DNA from: Microbacterium sp. Gd 4-13
GTDB taxonomy: Bacteria > Actinomycetota > Actinomycetes > Actinomycetales > Microbacteriaceae
DNA length: 64,000 nt
Direction of reading: 5' to 3'
NCBI RefSeq assembly: GCF_003095395.1
Contig: NZ_QEIJ01000001.1
Coordinates: 682,001-746,000, forward strand
Position numbers and translations under genes: made by a program. The notes below the pieces were generated by a model that was not told the origin of the DNA, did not search any database, and saw only the letters and a program-made list of their open reading frames with translations. Of this stretch, positions 35,775 through 43,339 are shown piece by piece. How positions within the stretch are numbered: position 1 is the first letter of the stretch; the number at the start of each line of letters is the position of its first letter.

Positions 35775-37499
35775 GTGACGCGCGCTGACCCGCGCCCCCA
35801 CTGGATCGTTCTCGGGCGCAACGACGGCGACACGCTCTGGGCGTCGCTCGATGCGATGGGCGCGACGATCGCCACGGAGCGCGTGCGCTCCACTGATCTC
35901 ACGACCCGGATCGCGCGCGAGGAGTCGCTCGGCTCGGTGCGGTGGGTCTGGAGCGACACCCCCGCGTGGTACCCGTCGTTGCTCGCCGCAGGGGTGAGGA
36001 TCGCGCGCTGCCACGACCTGCGCCTCTGTCACGCCATCTTGCGCGACTCCGAACTCGTCGCCGCCGGCCACCCGGTGCGGTCGGCGCGCGCCTGGGACGC
36101 CGCAGGAGTCGACGGAACGGATGCTGCGCCCGCACTGTTCGATCTGCCCTCGGGCGCCGACGCGTTGCCGGCGGATCTCGGCAGCGCCCTCGCCGAGTTC
36201 GCCCGGCAGCGCGACGCCCTCGACACGGCGTCCGATCCGGGGCGCCTTCGCCTGCTGACCGCCGCGGAGTCGGCGGGTGCGCTGATCGCCTCCGAGCTTC
36301 GAGCGGCGGGCCTACCGTGGAATGCCGCGGAGCACGACCGGATCCTGACCGGGATGCTGGGGGAGCGACCCGCCCACGGCGGCCTGCCCGCAGCCATCGT
36401 CGCCAAGGCGGCGGAGGTGCGCAACGCACTCGGCGATCCGCAGGCGAGCCTGGACTCCCAGCCGAAGCTGCTGCGCGCACTCCACCGGGTCGGCGTCAAC
36501 GTCGAGTCGACCTCGCGGTGGGAGTTGCGTCGGCACGAGCACCCCGTCGTCGTTCCTCTCATCGAATACAAGCGCATGATGCGCCTTCTCACCGCGAACG
36601 GGTGGAGCTGGCTCGCAGAGTGGGTGGACGACGATCGCTTCCGGCCGGTGTACGTGCCCGCCGGGGTCGTCACCGGGCGCTGGGCGTCGTCGGGCGGTGG
36701 CGCGTTGCAGATTCCGCGTCAGCTGCGCGCGGCCGTCCGGGCCGACCCGGGGTGGAAGCTCATCGTCGCCGACGTCGCGCAACTCGAGCCGCGGGTGCTG
36801 GCGGCGATGTCGAGCGACACCGCGCTGGCAGATGCCGCGCGGGGGGCCGACCTCTACGGAGCGATCGCCGAGCGCGGCAAGCTGGAGGGTCGCGAAAAGG
36901 CGAAGCTCGCTCTCCTCGGCGCGATGTACGGCGCGACCTCCGGCGAGAGCGGCCGTCTCGTTCCGCAGCTGCGCAGGACGTATCCCCGCGCGATGAAGCT
37001 CGTCGACGACGCGGCACGCACGGGAGAAGACGGTGGCGTCGTCTCCAGCTGGCTCGGGCGCACGTCGCCGCCGCCGTCGCGCGCCTGGCGCGACCTGCAG
37101 TCGGATGCGACCGACGACGCGGCATCGGCTGCCGACACCGACCTCGCCCGTCGGGTCGGCCGAGACCGCGGTCGGTTCACCCGCAACTTCGTCGTGCAGG
37201 GCACCGCCGCGGAATGGGCGCTCGCGTGGATGGCCGAGCTGAGGAATCGTCTCGCGGCGATGCCCGTCGTCGAGCCCGAGCGGGCCGCACGCGCTTCAGG
37301 TCCGGTCTTCGCCCGGCAGGCGCATCTGGCGTTCTACCTGCACGACGAGGTCGTCGTGCACGCACCGGCCGAGCACGCGGATGCGGCGGCCGACGCGATC
37401 GTCGAGGCCGCAGCATCCGCCGGTCGCCTGCTCTTCGGAGGCTTCCCCGTCGACTTCCGACTCGACGTGCACATCGCCGACAGCGCAGAGAAGGCGTGA
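35775..37499 (+). CDS. family A DNA polymerase (bifunctional 3'-5' exonuclease/polymerase type)
   Basis: 574 residues, a stand-alone pol I-like enzyme without the 5' nuclease. The N-terminal about 180 residues correspond to the exonuclease-like part, with acidic residues but no clear DxE motif I. The polymerase part carries motif A DVAQLEPRVLA, motif B KAKLALLGAMYGATSG, and motif C HDEVVVH. GTG at 35775. Such enzymes are common in Actinobacteria beside polA and are thought to help repair. The exonuclease is probably inactive; the polymerase residues are intact. Confidence 0.88.
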   Translation: MTRADPRPHWIVLGRNDGDTLWASLDAMGATIATERVRSTDLTTRIAREESLGSVRWVWSDTPAWYPSLLAAGVRIARCHDLRLCHAILRDSELVAAGHPVRSARAWDAAGVDGTDAAPALFDLPSGADALPADLGSALAEFARQRDALDTASDPGRLRLLTAAESAGALIASELRAAGLPWNAAEHDRILTGMLGERPAHGGLPAAIVAKAAEVRNALGDPQASLDSQPKLLRALHRVGVNVESTSRWELRRHEHPVVVPLIEYKRMMRLLTANGWSWLAEWVDDDRFRPVYVPAGVVTGRWASSGGGALQIPRQLRAAVRADPGWKLIVADVAQLEPRVLAAMSSDTALADAARGADLYGAIAERGKLEGREKAKLALLGAMYGATSGESGRLVPQLRRTYPRAMKLVDDAARTGEDGGVVSSWLGRTSPPPSRAWRDLQSDATDDAASAADTDLARRVGRDRGRFTRNFVVQGTAAEWALAWMAELRNRLAAMPVVEPERAARASGPVFARQAHLAFYLHDEVVVHAPAEHADAAADAIVEAAASAGRLLFGGFPVDFRLDVHIADSAEKA

Positions 37500-37663
37500 A
37501 CGCCGCCTAGACTCGACCACGCGAATGGGTCGGCTGGACGGTCGCGTCACGGGTTCGCCCGTGCCGAGGAACGTCCGGGCTCCACAGGGCAGGACGGTGG
37601 GTAACACCCACCCGGAGCAATCCGCGAGACAGTGCCACAGAGAGCAGACCGCCTCGTCGGTCC

Positions 37664-37678
37664 CTGAGCTTGTCGAAG
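37664..37678 (+). repeat. REP-like 15-mer inside rnpB
   Basis: CTGAGCTTGTCGAAG lies in the variable P12 part of RNase P RNA. The same word is found in inverse orientation at 42132-42146 and, with one mismatch, at 42175-42189. The word is common in high-GC genomes as a dispersed repeat core. Here it has become part of a structural RNA. Confidence 0.75.
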
Positions 37679-37882
37679 GGGCGATGGGGTAAGGGTGAAA
37701 GGGTGGTGTAAGAGACCACCGGGGTCGTGGTGACACGACCCGCACGGTAAACCTCGTCCGGAGCAAGGCCATACAGGGGATGTTGACGCGGCTCGCCGAG
37801 TTCCCGGGTAGGCCGCTAGAGCGGCACGGCAACGTGTCGCGTAGAGAGATGACCGTCCACGGGGCTCACGCCCCCGGACAGA

Positions 37883-37909
37883 ACCCGGCGTACAGGCCGG
37901 CCCATTCGC
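37883..37909 (+). repeat. att-type direct repeat, rnpB 3' end (left junction)
   Basis: The last 27 bases of rnpB (starting ACCCGGCGTACAGG and ending CCCATTCGC) recur exactly at 42088-42114. The intact RNA gene uses this copy, so the inserted element regenerates the 3' end, as in tRNA-targeted islands. The integrase gene remnant starts one base beyond it. Confidence 0.92.
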
Positions 37910-39001
37910 TTAGATCCTCCTGACCTGGTATTTGTTGCGTTGGCCGGTCCGCAAGGAGTCCGCACGGGCGCCGAGAACCGCGTCGGCCGCGTCCCGCGTG
38001 CGGTCGTCGGAGTCTGCCCGCATGTGGCCGTAGGCGTCGAGAGTTTCGGTCCCGGACTTATGCCCGAGGCGCCCCTGTACCGTCTCGACCGACTCGCCAC
38101 AGCGAATCAGCAGGCTTGCGTATTAGTGCCGAAGCGAGTGCATGCCTGTGCCGGTCGCATCGGTTAAACCGGCGGCCTTCGCTGCGGGTCGCCACGCATG
38201 GCCGAGCCGCTGGCGGGTGAGCGGCCGACCATGCAACGTGAACAGCAGCGCGCCGTCCTCGACGCCATACAGCGCTATGTGTTCGTTCAGCGCTGCGATC
38301 ACGACGCGGGGGGCGGGATGACCCGGTTCGATGCCTTCGTTTTCGTAGGGCCAAACGCCGTGACGCCACCAGCCTTGGTCACTAGCTGACGGTCAACCGT
38401 CACCTTAGGGTTCTTGCCGAGCAGGCAGCCGATCGCGCGTGAGGCGGAGCACTTCCGTCTCACGCATGCCCGTGCCTGCGGCGAGGATTGCTACCGCGCG
38501 TAGCTCGGGCGGCAGACCGTATGCGAGAACATCGACCTGGTCGGTCGTCAGCGGTTCCAAGCGCGCCTCTTCGACTTGGGGCAGGCGAACCCGGAACGGT
38601 GTTTTGGCCGGTTCTCGGTCGCGCACGGCGGCGCGGAACACGGTTGCAGTGACGTTGTACACGAGGCCTACGGTCGCGGGCGCCAGCGCCGTTCTGCCTC
38701 GGTCCTCGTCATTGATGCTCAGACCTTTGACCCAGGCTTGAATGGTGGTGGGGAGCACACTGCCTAGCGGGTGAGCAGCCAGCGCCGGGTGAGAGTCAAA
38801 GGTGGAAATTGGTTTCCACAGCGCGGCGACGACGGCCTCACCACGCGGCTCGGCGGAGAGAAAGTCCCAGTGGGTGCGCTTGTCACGCTCACACACAGGC
38901 AGCCGGTCCTCGAAGACGAGCGAGTCTCGCGCGACCCGCGAAACTGGGCGCCAGCCGCTCAATCTCCGGCTGACGCGGCCACGCCCATCACTCGTCGTCA
39001 A
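37910..39001 (-). pseudogene. tyrosine site-specific recombinase (integrase), decayed
   Basis: Reading inward from the right, an intact start part gives a core-binding segment (LGSVLPTTIQAWVKGLS, then LAPATVGLVYN, VFRAAVRDR and LLAAGTGMRETEVLRLTRDRL-like). Near 38424 the frame shifts by one base, continuing as KVTVDRQLVTKAGG...KTKASNRVIPP. A second shift occurs near 38314. A TAA then breaks the catalytic box (HSLRH-stop-YASLL) near 38130. The GRLGHKS box and the Tyr nucleophile in LDAYGHM follow in frame, and TAA at 37912-37910 ends it at the rnpB junction. Two frameshifts and a nonsense codon make it dead. The first about 60 residues are not recognisable. Confidence 0.88.
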
Positions 39002-39380
39002 GAGCCACGACTATCTCTCCTTCTCCTCGGCTCATGCTCTGAGCCGAACACAGCCCTTCCACCTCATCGCTCCTTGCGGGATCGTTCCCGCCGGGCACCC
39101 GCGGGGAGCGGAAACAAGCTCGTGTCTCCCACGTAACGAGCACCACGCAGTGGCACCGTCGGCGGGGCGCTCGGGTGAGAAGATCGGACGATCTGTTGCT
39201 GAAAACCAGCGGTCCGAGTAGATGCCGCGAGCACTGCGAAAAGGTGCACGCTGATAGCCGCACGACACCCCACGGACGGCGTCGCATGCTGGGTTCGGCC
39301 CGTCTCCGAGTCATTCCCTCGCCCAAAGCGCGCCCCCGACACTAAGTTGGTGGGGCAACGATGCAAACAGGGGGACACGC
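39002..39380. other. gene-poor island segment
   Basis: Frames on both strands exist here, but none has a homology-like pattern, a ribosome site or coding codon-position bias. It probably contains upstream control of the next gene, whose start is preceded by AAACAGGGGGACACGC (a good GGGGGA site). I see no other feature. Confidence 0.5.
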
Positions 39381-40541
39381 ATGACCGAAGAATCAACGCT
39401 CGGCTCCGGGAAGACCGCCTTCATTATCTGTCCGATAGGAGACAAACTTGAGGCGATAGGCTCCGAGAGTCGTGGTCGCTACGAGCAGAGTTCACAAATG
39501 TGGGAGGAAGTATTTCAACCTGCATGCGACACTTTCGGCTTCGAAGCTATCCGAGCCGACAAGATTTCTGCCCCGGGGGAAATTACGGATCAGGTTTTCG
39601 TACTGCTGCGCGACGCAGACTTGGTGATCGCCGACTTGAGCGGAGCTAATCCCAACGTGATGTATGAGCTCGGACTACGACACAGCCGGGCAATGATGAC
39701 GATCCAGGTCGGCGAGCATGGGCGCTTGCCCTTTGACGTCAACACGGTCAGGACTATTCAGTTTCGTAGGACAGAGTCGGGCTTATTCGACCTTCGAGAG
39801 TCATTGATCAGCAGCATCAGGTCGGCGCTGAGCGGCGGGGGTACCGCAACCTCCGCCACGAGGGTGTGGAGTGATGCGCCGCCCGTTGAGTCTGAGGCCC
39901 TGTTGCTTGCCGCTCGCACTTCGGCCGCGCCGGAAGATCCTGGCGAACCAGACGAACCCGCAATGCTTGAGATCCTTGCTGACGGCGAGACCGGAATCAA
40001 AGATGTAGCTGAGCACCTTGGGAACGCGCAAGTATCTATCCTCGAGATAAACGAGTTCGTCGTCGAAGGCACTGCTGCCATAAAGGCCTCCGACGAAGCC
40101 GGGAGGGGTTTTGCCGGACGGATTCTGGTTAGCCGAAACCTTGCCGCCAACCTCGCCGAGCCCACTGCAGATCTCGATAATCAAATTGAGGCATTCTATG
40201 AGGCGACCATTCTCACCGACGCCATGGTCCGGTTCATCATCCGCCGCATGGTCGACGACCCGTCCGAGGTAGACCACGACGAAGCAATCCGATATCTGAA
40301 CACTATCGAAGGTCTAGTCGAGGCCGCCAAAAGCAGCGAGACAGGCGTCGTCGCAATGGGACGAGCAGCAGAGTCGTGGGCGAAGGTGTCGCGTGACCTT
40401 CGCGCTCCCGGGAAGCTAATCAGTCGAGCCAGCCATCGGTATATCGAGGCAACGTCGATGATGGCCGCGTGGGATGGGCCGATAGCCGAGGCCCGCGAGG
40501 CCCTGGACGGGAACGCCATACCGACACCCGCGGTTCGGTAA
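39381..40541 (+). CDS. nucleoside 2-deoxyribosyltransferase/TIR-like domain protein, candidate defence effector
   Basis: 386 residues. The N-terminal about 130 residues have the Rossmann-like pattern shared by nucleoside deoxyribosyltransferases, TIR-type NADases and related sensors: FIICPIG (about 14), a long insertion, a RADKIS...ITDQVFVLLRDADLVIADLSGANPNVMYELGLRH block (ending about 101), with the catalytic-type Glu about residue 96, then RTIQF. Residues about 190-370 are helical and unlike anything I recognise. Codons and base composition are visibly less GC-biased than neighbours (ATT, AAA and TTT are frequent). A single-gene nucleotide- or NAD-consuming abortive system is plausible, not shown. 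Confidence 0.65.
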   Translation: MTEESTLGSGKTAFIICPIGDKLEAIGSESRGRYEQSSQMWEEVFQPACDTFGFEAIRADKISAPGEITDQVFVLLRDADLVIADLSGANPNVMYELGLRHSRAMMTIQVGEHGRLPFDVNTVRTIQFRRTESGLFDLRESLISSIRSALSGGGTATSATRVWSDAPPVESEALLLAARTSAAPEDPGEPDEPAMLEILADGETGIKDVAEHLGNAQVSILEINEFVVEGTAAIKASDEAGRGFAGRILVSRNLAANLAEPTADLDNQIEAFYEATILTDAMVRFIIRRMVDDPSEVDHDEAIRYLNTIEGLVEAAKSSETGVVAMGRAAESWAKVSRDLRAPGKLISRASHRYIEATSMMAAWDGPIAEAREALDGNAIPTPAVR

Positions 40542-40656
40542 AGCGACCCGCCAGGAAGGCAATATTCGCTGCGCGCCGAGCTAAGCGGACGGAGCGCACC
40601 GAACGTGGCCTGTGCCGCCGATACGCGGGATGGCGGACGCGGCGCATTGCGTTTGG

Positions 40657-40699
40657 CCCCCTCACCCCTGACCCCCCGGCGGGGGTGGGGTGAGGGGGT
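40657..40699. other. long GC-rich hairpin
   Basis: CCCCCTCACCCC pairs with GGGGTGAGGGGG across an inner CCCCCC/GGGGG pair. It lies about 115 bases after the stop of the TIR-like gene and could end its transcript, but has no T-run. Confidence 0.55.
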
Positions 40700-40887
40700 C
40701 CGCGCCGATCCCTGAAGCCCGCGACTGGCGAACAATGCTGCCACGTCCTCGACGCGAACTCCTCCGTGCAGCTCGTCACGGCCGGCATAGCCGAGGCGGC
40801 GGGTGGAGATGATCGGGCATTTTTCCCGTCGCTCGTCGGAGATCACCCGCGCACCGCACTAACATCTCTCTCCCCGGTTCGATCTCC

Positions 40888-41066
40888 CGTGTGGGCACGT
40901 GTGGGCATAGAAGCTGCTCGAAGGCGTTCTACAGGTGACCGGCGACGGCGTGTTTCCGTGCATTTCTTTCGCGTCTGAGTGCCGCTGAGGGCCTCGCCCT
41001 ACGCGTACCCACATGCAGCACGCGTACCCACATGTCTGGGCACGCGTGCCCACACCTATGCCCACG
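40888..41066. repeat. iteron-like repeat cluster
   Basis: Direct copies of ACGCGTACCCACATG begin at 41001 and 41020 and a variant ACGCGTGCCCACACC at 41042 (spacings 19 and 22), followed by CTATGCCCACGC. An inverted counterpart CGTGTGGGCACGTGTGGGCATAG covers 40888-40910. The arrangement resembles iterons or an operator array for a small DNA-binding protein. The nearest candidate binders are the small proteins encoded at 41156-41932. Confidence 0.6.
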
Positions 41067-41155
41067 CAGTGTCGGCATGCTGGGAGTAAACCCCGGGTGA
41101 AGACGGCCAGCTACCCGGCGTCTAAACGTCACGGGGCAGCCTTAGACTGCGCGCC

Positions 41156-41512
41156 ATGACGACGCCTGACCATCTCGCATCAATGCCGAACAGTCCGACC
41201 CGCGAGCTTGCCACGCTCGACCACGAACTCACCAACGCGCGCGCCGCCGGCGACTCAGCAGCGAGTGAGACAGTCGAGCGCAAGATCGCCGAGTTCCTGG
41301 CCGTGCACCCCGACCACGACACGGCGGAGATTGCCGCGGCGCGCCAGCACGGCGACCTCATTCGGATGCACCCCGCGGGCACACCAGCGCGCGAACTTGC
41401 GGAATTGCGATATTCCTTCGCGGTGGCATACGACCGCGGCGACGCCGCTGGCGTGGGTAAGCTCGGCCAGCAGATCGCATCGCTCACACGCGAACATCCA
41501 GAACTGCGTTAG
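41156..41512 (+). CDS. hypothetical protein, helical, island-borne
   Basis: 118 residues, charged and almost fully helical, with an internal duplication: TRELATLDHELTNARAAGD...EFLAVHPDHDTAEIA and ARELAELRYSFAVAYDRGD...SLTREHPELR share the same plan (two half-repeats of about 50 residues). No family is recognised. It starts 90 bp after the iteron-like cluster, so binding or control of that cluster is a fair guess. Confidence 0.55.
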   Translation: MTTPDHLASMPNSPTRELATLDHELTNARAAGDSAASETVERKIAEFLAVHPDHDTAEIAAARQHGDLIRMHPAGTPARELAELRYSFAVAYDRGDAAGVGKLGQQIASLTREHPELR

Positions 41513-41533
41513 CAGTCCGTCACGTTGGCACGT

Positions 41534-41725
41534 CTAGGGTCGTCGGCGGCCGCTCACGATGCGCACCGCATTTATCCGGACGCCGAGCGCACTGCCAGCA
41601 TCAACGACTGCGGAGGGAATGTCTGCGAGCGCACGCGCCTGCGTGTGCAATGCAGGCAGGGCGGGGACCTCCGCCACCCACCATCCGCGTGACCGATAGA
41701 CGCGGGCTCTGACTCGCACGCCCAC
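41534..41725 (-). CDS. HicB-like small protein
   Basis: 63 residues. The pattern RVRARVYRSRGWWVAEVPALPALHTQARAL...AVVDAGSAL matches the N-terminal half of HicB-type antitoxins (beta strand, WxxxxPxLPxxxTxAxxxxxA). The HicA partner is not seen. It starts three bases after the stop of the xis-like gene, so the two are co-transcribed. It may serve as a regulator rather than an antitoxin. Confidence 0.5.
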   Translation of the reverse strand: MGVRVRARVYRSRGWWVAEVPALPALHTQARALADIPSAVVDAGSALGVRINAVRIVSGRRRP

Positions 41726-41728
41726 AGG

Positions 41729-41932
41729 CTACAGCGCGCGTAGCTTCCCACGGTGCGGGCACCGCTCGCCCGCGACATATGCCTGCAGACACACCTCGTC
41801 GACGAGCCAAGTCTCGCCGCGCGTTCGCTGCGTGCCGTGCAGCTGTCCTGATGAGAGTTCCCGGCGGATTGTGACGATATGCCGGCGCGCGATCGTCGCG
41901 GCCTCGGCGGTTGTGTACTGAGGTGAGATCAC
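41729..41932 (-). CDS. excisionase-like helix-turn-helix protein
   Basis: 67 residues from the GTG at 41932. A MerR/Xis-type wing-HTH: PQYTTAEAATIARRHIVTIRRELSSGQLHGTQRTRGETWLVDE, as in DNA-binding excisionases that bend att-adjacent DNA. An upstream in-frame ATG at 42025 would add 31 residues that do not fit. It is at the right end of the island, next to the att repeat, which fits an accessory factor for excision even though the integrase is dead. Confidence 0.6.
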   Translation of the reverse strand: MISPQYTTAEAATIARRHIVTIRRELSSGQLHGTQRTRGETWLVDEVCLQAYVAGERCPHRGKLRAL

Positions 41933-42087
41933 CGCTAGACCATAGCTTCGAGTCCGCAGGCAGTCCGCAAAACTGCCTGCTGTCCACACTACTTTCCAAC
42001 GGCGGACGGCATCGAAATTGCCCACTGACCAGGCCGGACAACGAACGTCAGCGACCGCCTGCCACCCATCGCAGTAGCTCGTTCAAT

Positions 42088-42114
42088 ACCCGGCGTACAG
42101 GCCGGCCCATTCGC
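42088..42114 (+). repeat. att-type direct repeat (right junction)
   Basis: Exact 27-base copy of the 3' end of rnpB (37883-37909). It is not part of any complete RNase P RNA, so it marks the original rnpB end left over after insertion. The sequence to the right is presumably what followed rnpB before the insertion. Confidence 0.92.
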
Positions 42115-42131
42115 ACCTCGCCGGTCGTCCC

Positions 42132-42189
42132 CTTCGACAAGCTCAGGGACCGGCCGCTGAGCCCTGCCCGGTGGCTGAGCCTGTCGAAG
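42132..42189. repeat. inverted REP-like pair
   Basis: CTTCGACAAGCTCAG at 42132-42146 and CTGAGCCTGTCGAAG at 42175-42189 can form a hairpin with 14 of 15 pairs around a 28-base loop. It is next to the ppgK 3' end and may act as its terminator or as an mRNA-stabilising element. The same core is in rnpB (37664-37678). Confidence 0.7.
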
Positions 42190-42210
42190 CATCCGGGCAT
42201 CCGCCGACCC

Positions 42211-43002
42211 CTACTTGACGGCGGGCAGCGCCTCCGGAACGGGCACGGCCAGCGACGCGGCACCGATGATGCCGGCGTTATTGCGGTGCACGGCAGGCAC
42301 GATCGGGGTGTTGAGCTTCAGCAGGCCGAGGAACTCGTCGGAGTGCTTCGAGACGCCCCCACCGACAACGAACAGGTCGGGGCTGAACAGGAACTCGACG
42401 TAGTCGTAGTACCACTGCAGTCGCTTCGCCCACTTCTCCCACGACAGCTCCTCGCGCTCCATGGCCGAGTAGGCGGCGTAGCCCTCGGCGTCGCGCTTGT
42501 GCTCCGCGCGCTGAAGGTGTCCGAGCTCGCTGTTGGGGATCAGCACGCCGTCGTAGATCATCGCCGAGCCGATGCCGGTTCCGAGGGTCGTGAGGATGAC
42601 CAGACCCTCGACGCCCTTGGCGGCGCCGTAGCGCACCTCGGCGATACCGGCGACGTCGGCATCGTTGGCGAAGTGGATGCCGCGGCCGAGGCCGTCTTCG
42701 AAGAACTTCTCGGCTTCGAAGCCGATCCACGACTTCGACACGTTGGCGGCGGAGAGCGTGCGACCGCTCTTCACGATCGCGGGAAACGCGACCCCGAGCG
42801 CGAGGTCGGTGTCATCGGCGACCCCGAGCTTGTCGAGCACCTGCGTCACCGCGTCGAGCACGTCCTTCGGCTCGGCGCCGGCGGGGGTGGGCACCTTGAT
42901 GCGGTCGCTGAGCAGCTCGCCCTTTTCGAGGTCGACGATCCCGGCTTTGATGCCGGTCCCGCCGATGTCCACTCCGACTGCTTTCGACGCGTTCGATGCC
43001 AT
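42211..43002 (-). CDS. ppgK: polyphosphate glucokinase (ROK family)
   Basis: 263 residues. Phosphorylates glucose with polyphosphate or ATP. VGVDIGGTGIKAGIVD at the start and DADVAGIAEVRYG, LTTLGTGIGSAMIYDG and LVVGGGVSKHSDEFL are ROK/PPGK marks. The length and the absence of the usual ROK zinc Cys cluster fit PPGK. Cytoplasmic. The gene lies just beyond the right att repeat and reads toward it. Confidence 0.93.
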   Translation of the reverse strand: MASNASKAVGVDIGGTGIKAGIVDLEKGELLSDRIKVPTPAGAEPKDVLDAVTQVLDKLGVADDTDLALGVAFPAIVKSGRTLSAANVSKSWIGFEAEKFFEDGLGRGIHFANDADVAGIAEVRYGAAKGVEGLVILTTLGTGIGSAMIYDGVLIPNSELGHLQRAEHKRDAEGYAAYSAMEREELSWEKWAKRLQWYYDYVEFLFSPDLFVVGGGVSKHSDEFLGLLKLNTPIVPAVHRNNAGIIGAASLAVPVPEALPAVK

Positions 43003-43104
43003 GCCCCCACCCTATCCAGCGGGAGGTGCGCGATCAGTAGGATCGACAGTGGCCCTTCGGAACCTCGAAGCAGCCCGCGCGCCGTGTGAAACGAGGAGTC
43101 TTCC

Positions 43105-43314
43105 GTGACCGATGACAGCGAGAAGTACTGGTACAACCTGACGACGGGCCAGGTCGAGCGCGGCTTCGCGTCTCCGATGGTCGATCGCGCCGGCCCGTTC
43201 GACACCGCCGAAGAGGCGGCGAATGCTCCCGCCCTGCTGCGCGAGCGTTCGCGCGAGTGGGACGAAGACGAGGCCCGCGAGAAGAATTGGGGCGCCGACG
43301 GCGCCCAGAAGTAG
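43105..43314 (+). CDS. SPOR-domain-like small protein of Microbacteriaceae
   Basis: 69 residues from the GTG at 43105. KYWYNLTTGQVERGFASPMVDRAGPFDTAEEAANAPALLRERSREW is the conserved core known from small actinobacterial proteins annotated as SPOR-like. No signal or membrane segment, acidic tail. The function is unknown. Placed 25 bp before glnA2 and likely co-transcribed. Confidence 0.72.
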   Translation: MTDDSEKYWYNLTTGQVERGFASPMVDRAGPFDTAEEAANAPALLRERSREWDEDEAREKNWGADGAQK

Positions 43315-43339
43315 TCGATCCGTAACCCGAGGGGACACC

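Larger units (their letters stand above)
37521..37909 (+). ncRNA. rnpB: RNase P RNA, class A
   Basis: 389 nt. Hallmarks of the catalytic RNA: GAGGAACGTCCGGGCTCCAC after a 5' stem, the GGGTAACACCC region, AGAGAGATGACCGTCC, and the 3' GGACAGAACCCGGCGTACAGG that closes P4 and the 3' stem. The 5' GCGAATGGG pairs with 3' CCCATTCGC (P1). TAGACT at 37508-37513 is a plausible -10 box. Two notes: a REP-like 15-mer is embedded in the P12 region (37664-37678), and the last 27 nt are the attachment site of a genomic island. Confidence 0.97.
40542..41155. other. intergenic island segment with hairpin and iterons
   Basis: 614 bp with no gene I can support. It holds a large hairpin (40657-40699) and a cluster of repeated CGCGTACCCACA-type motifs (40888-41066), each listed separately. 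The region looks like a control or replication/transfer segment of a mobile element. Confidence 0.6.
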
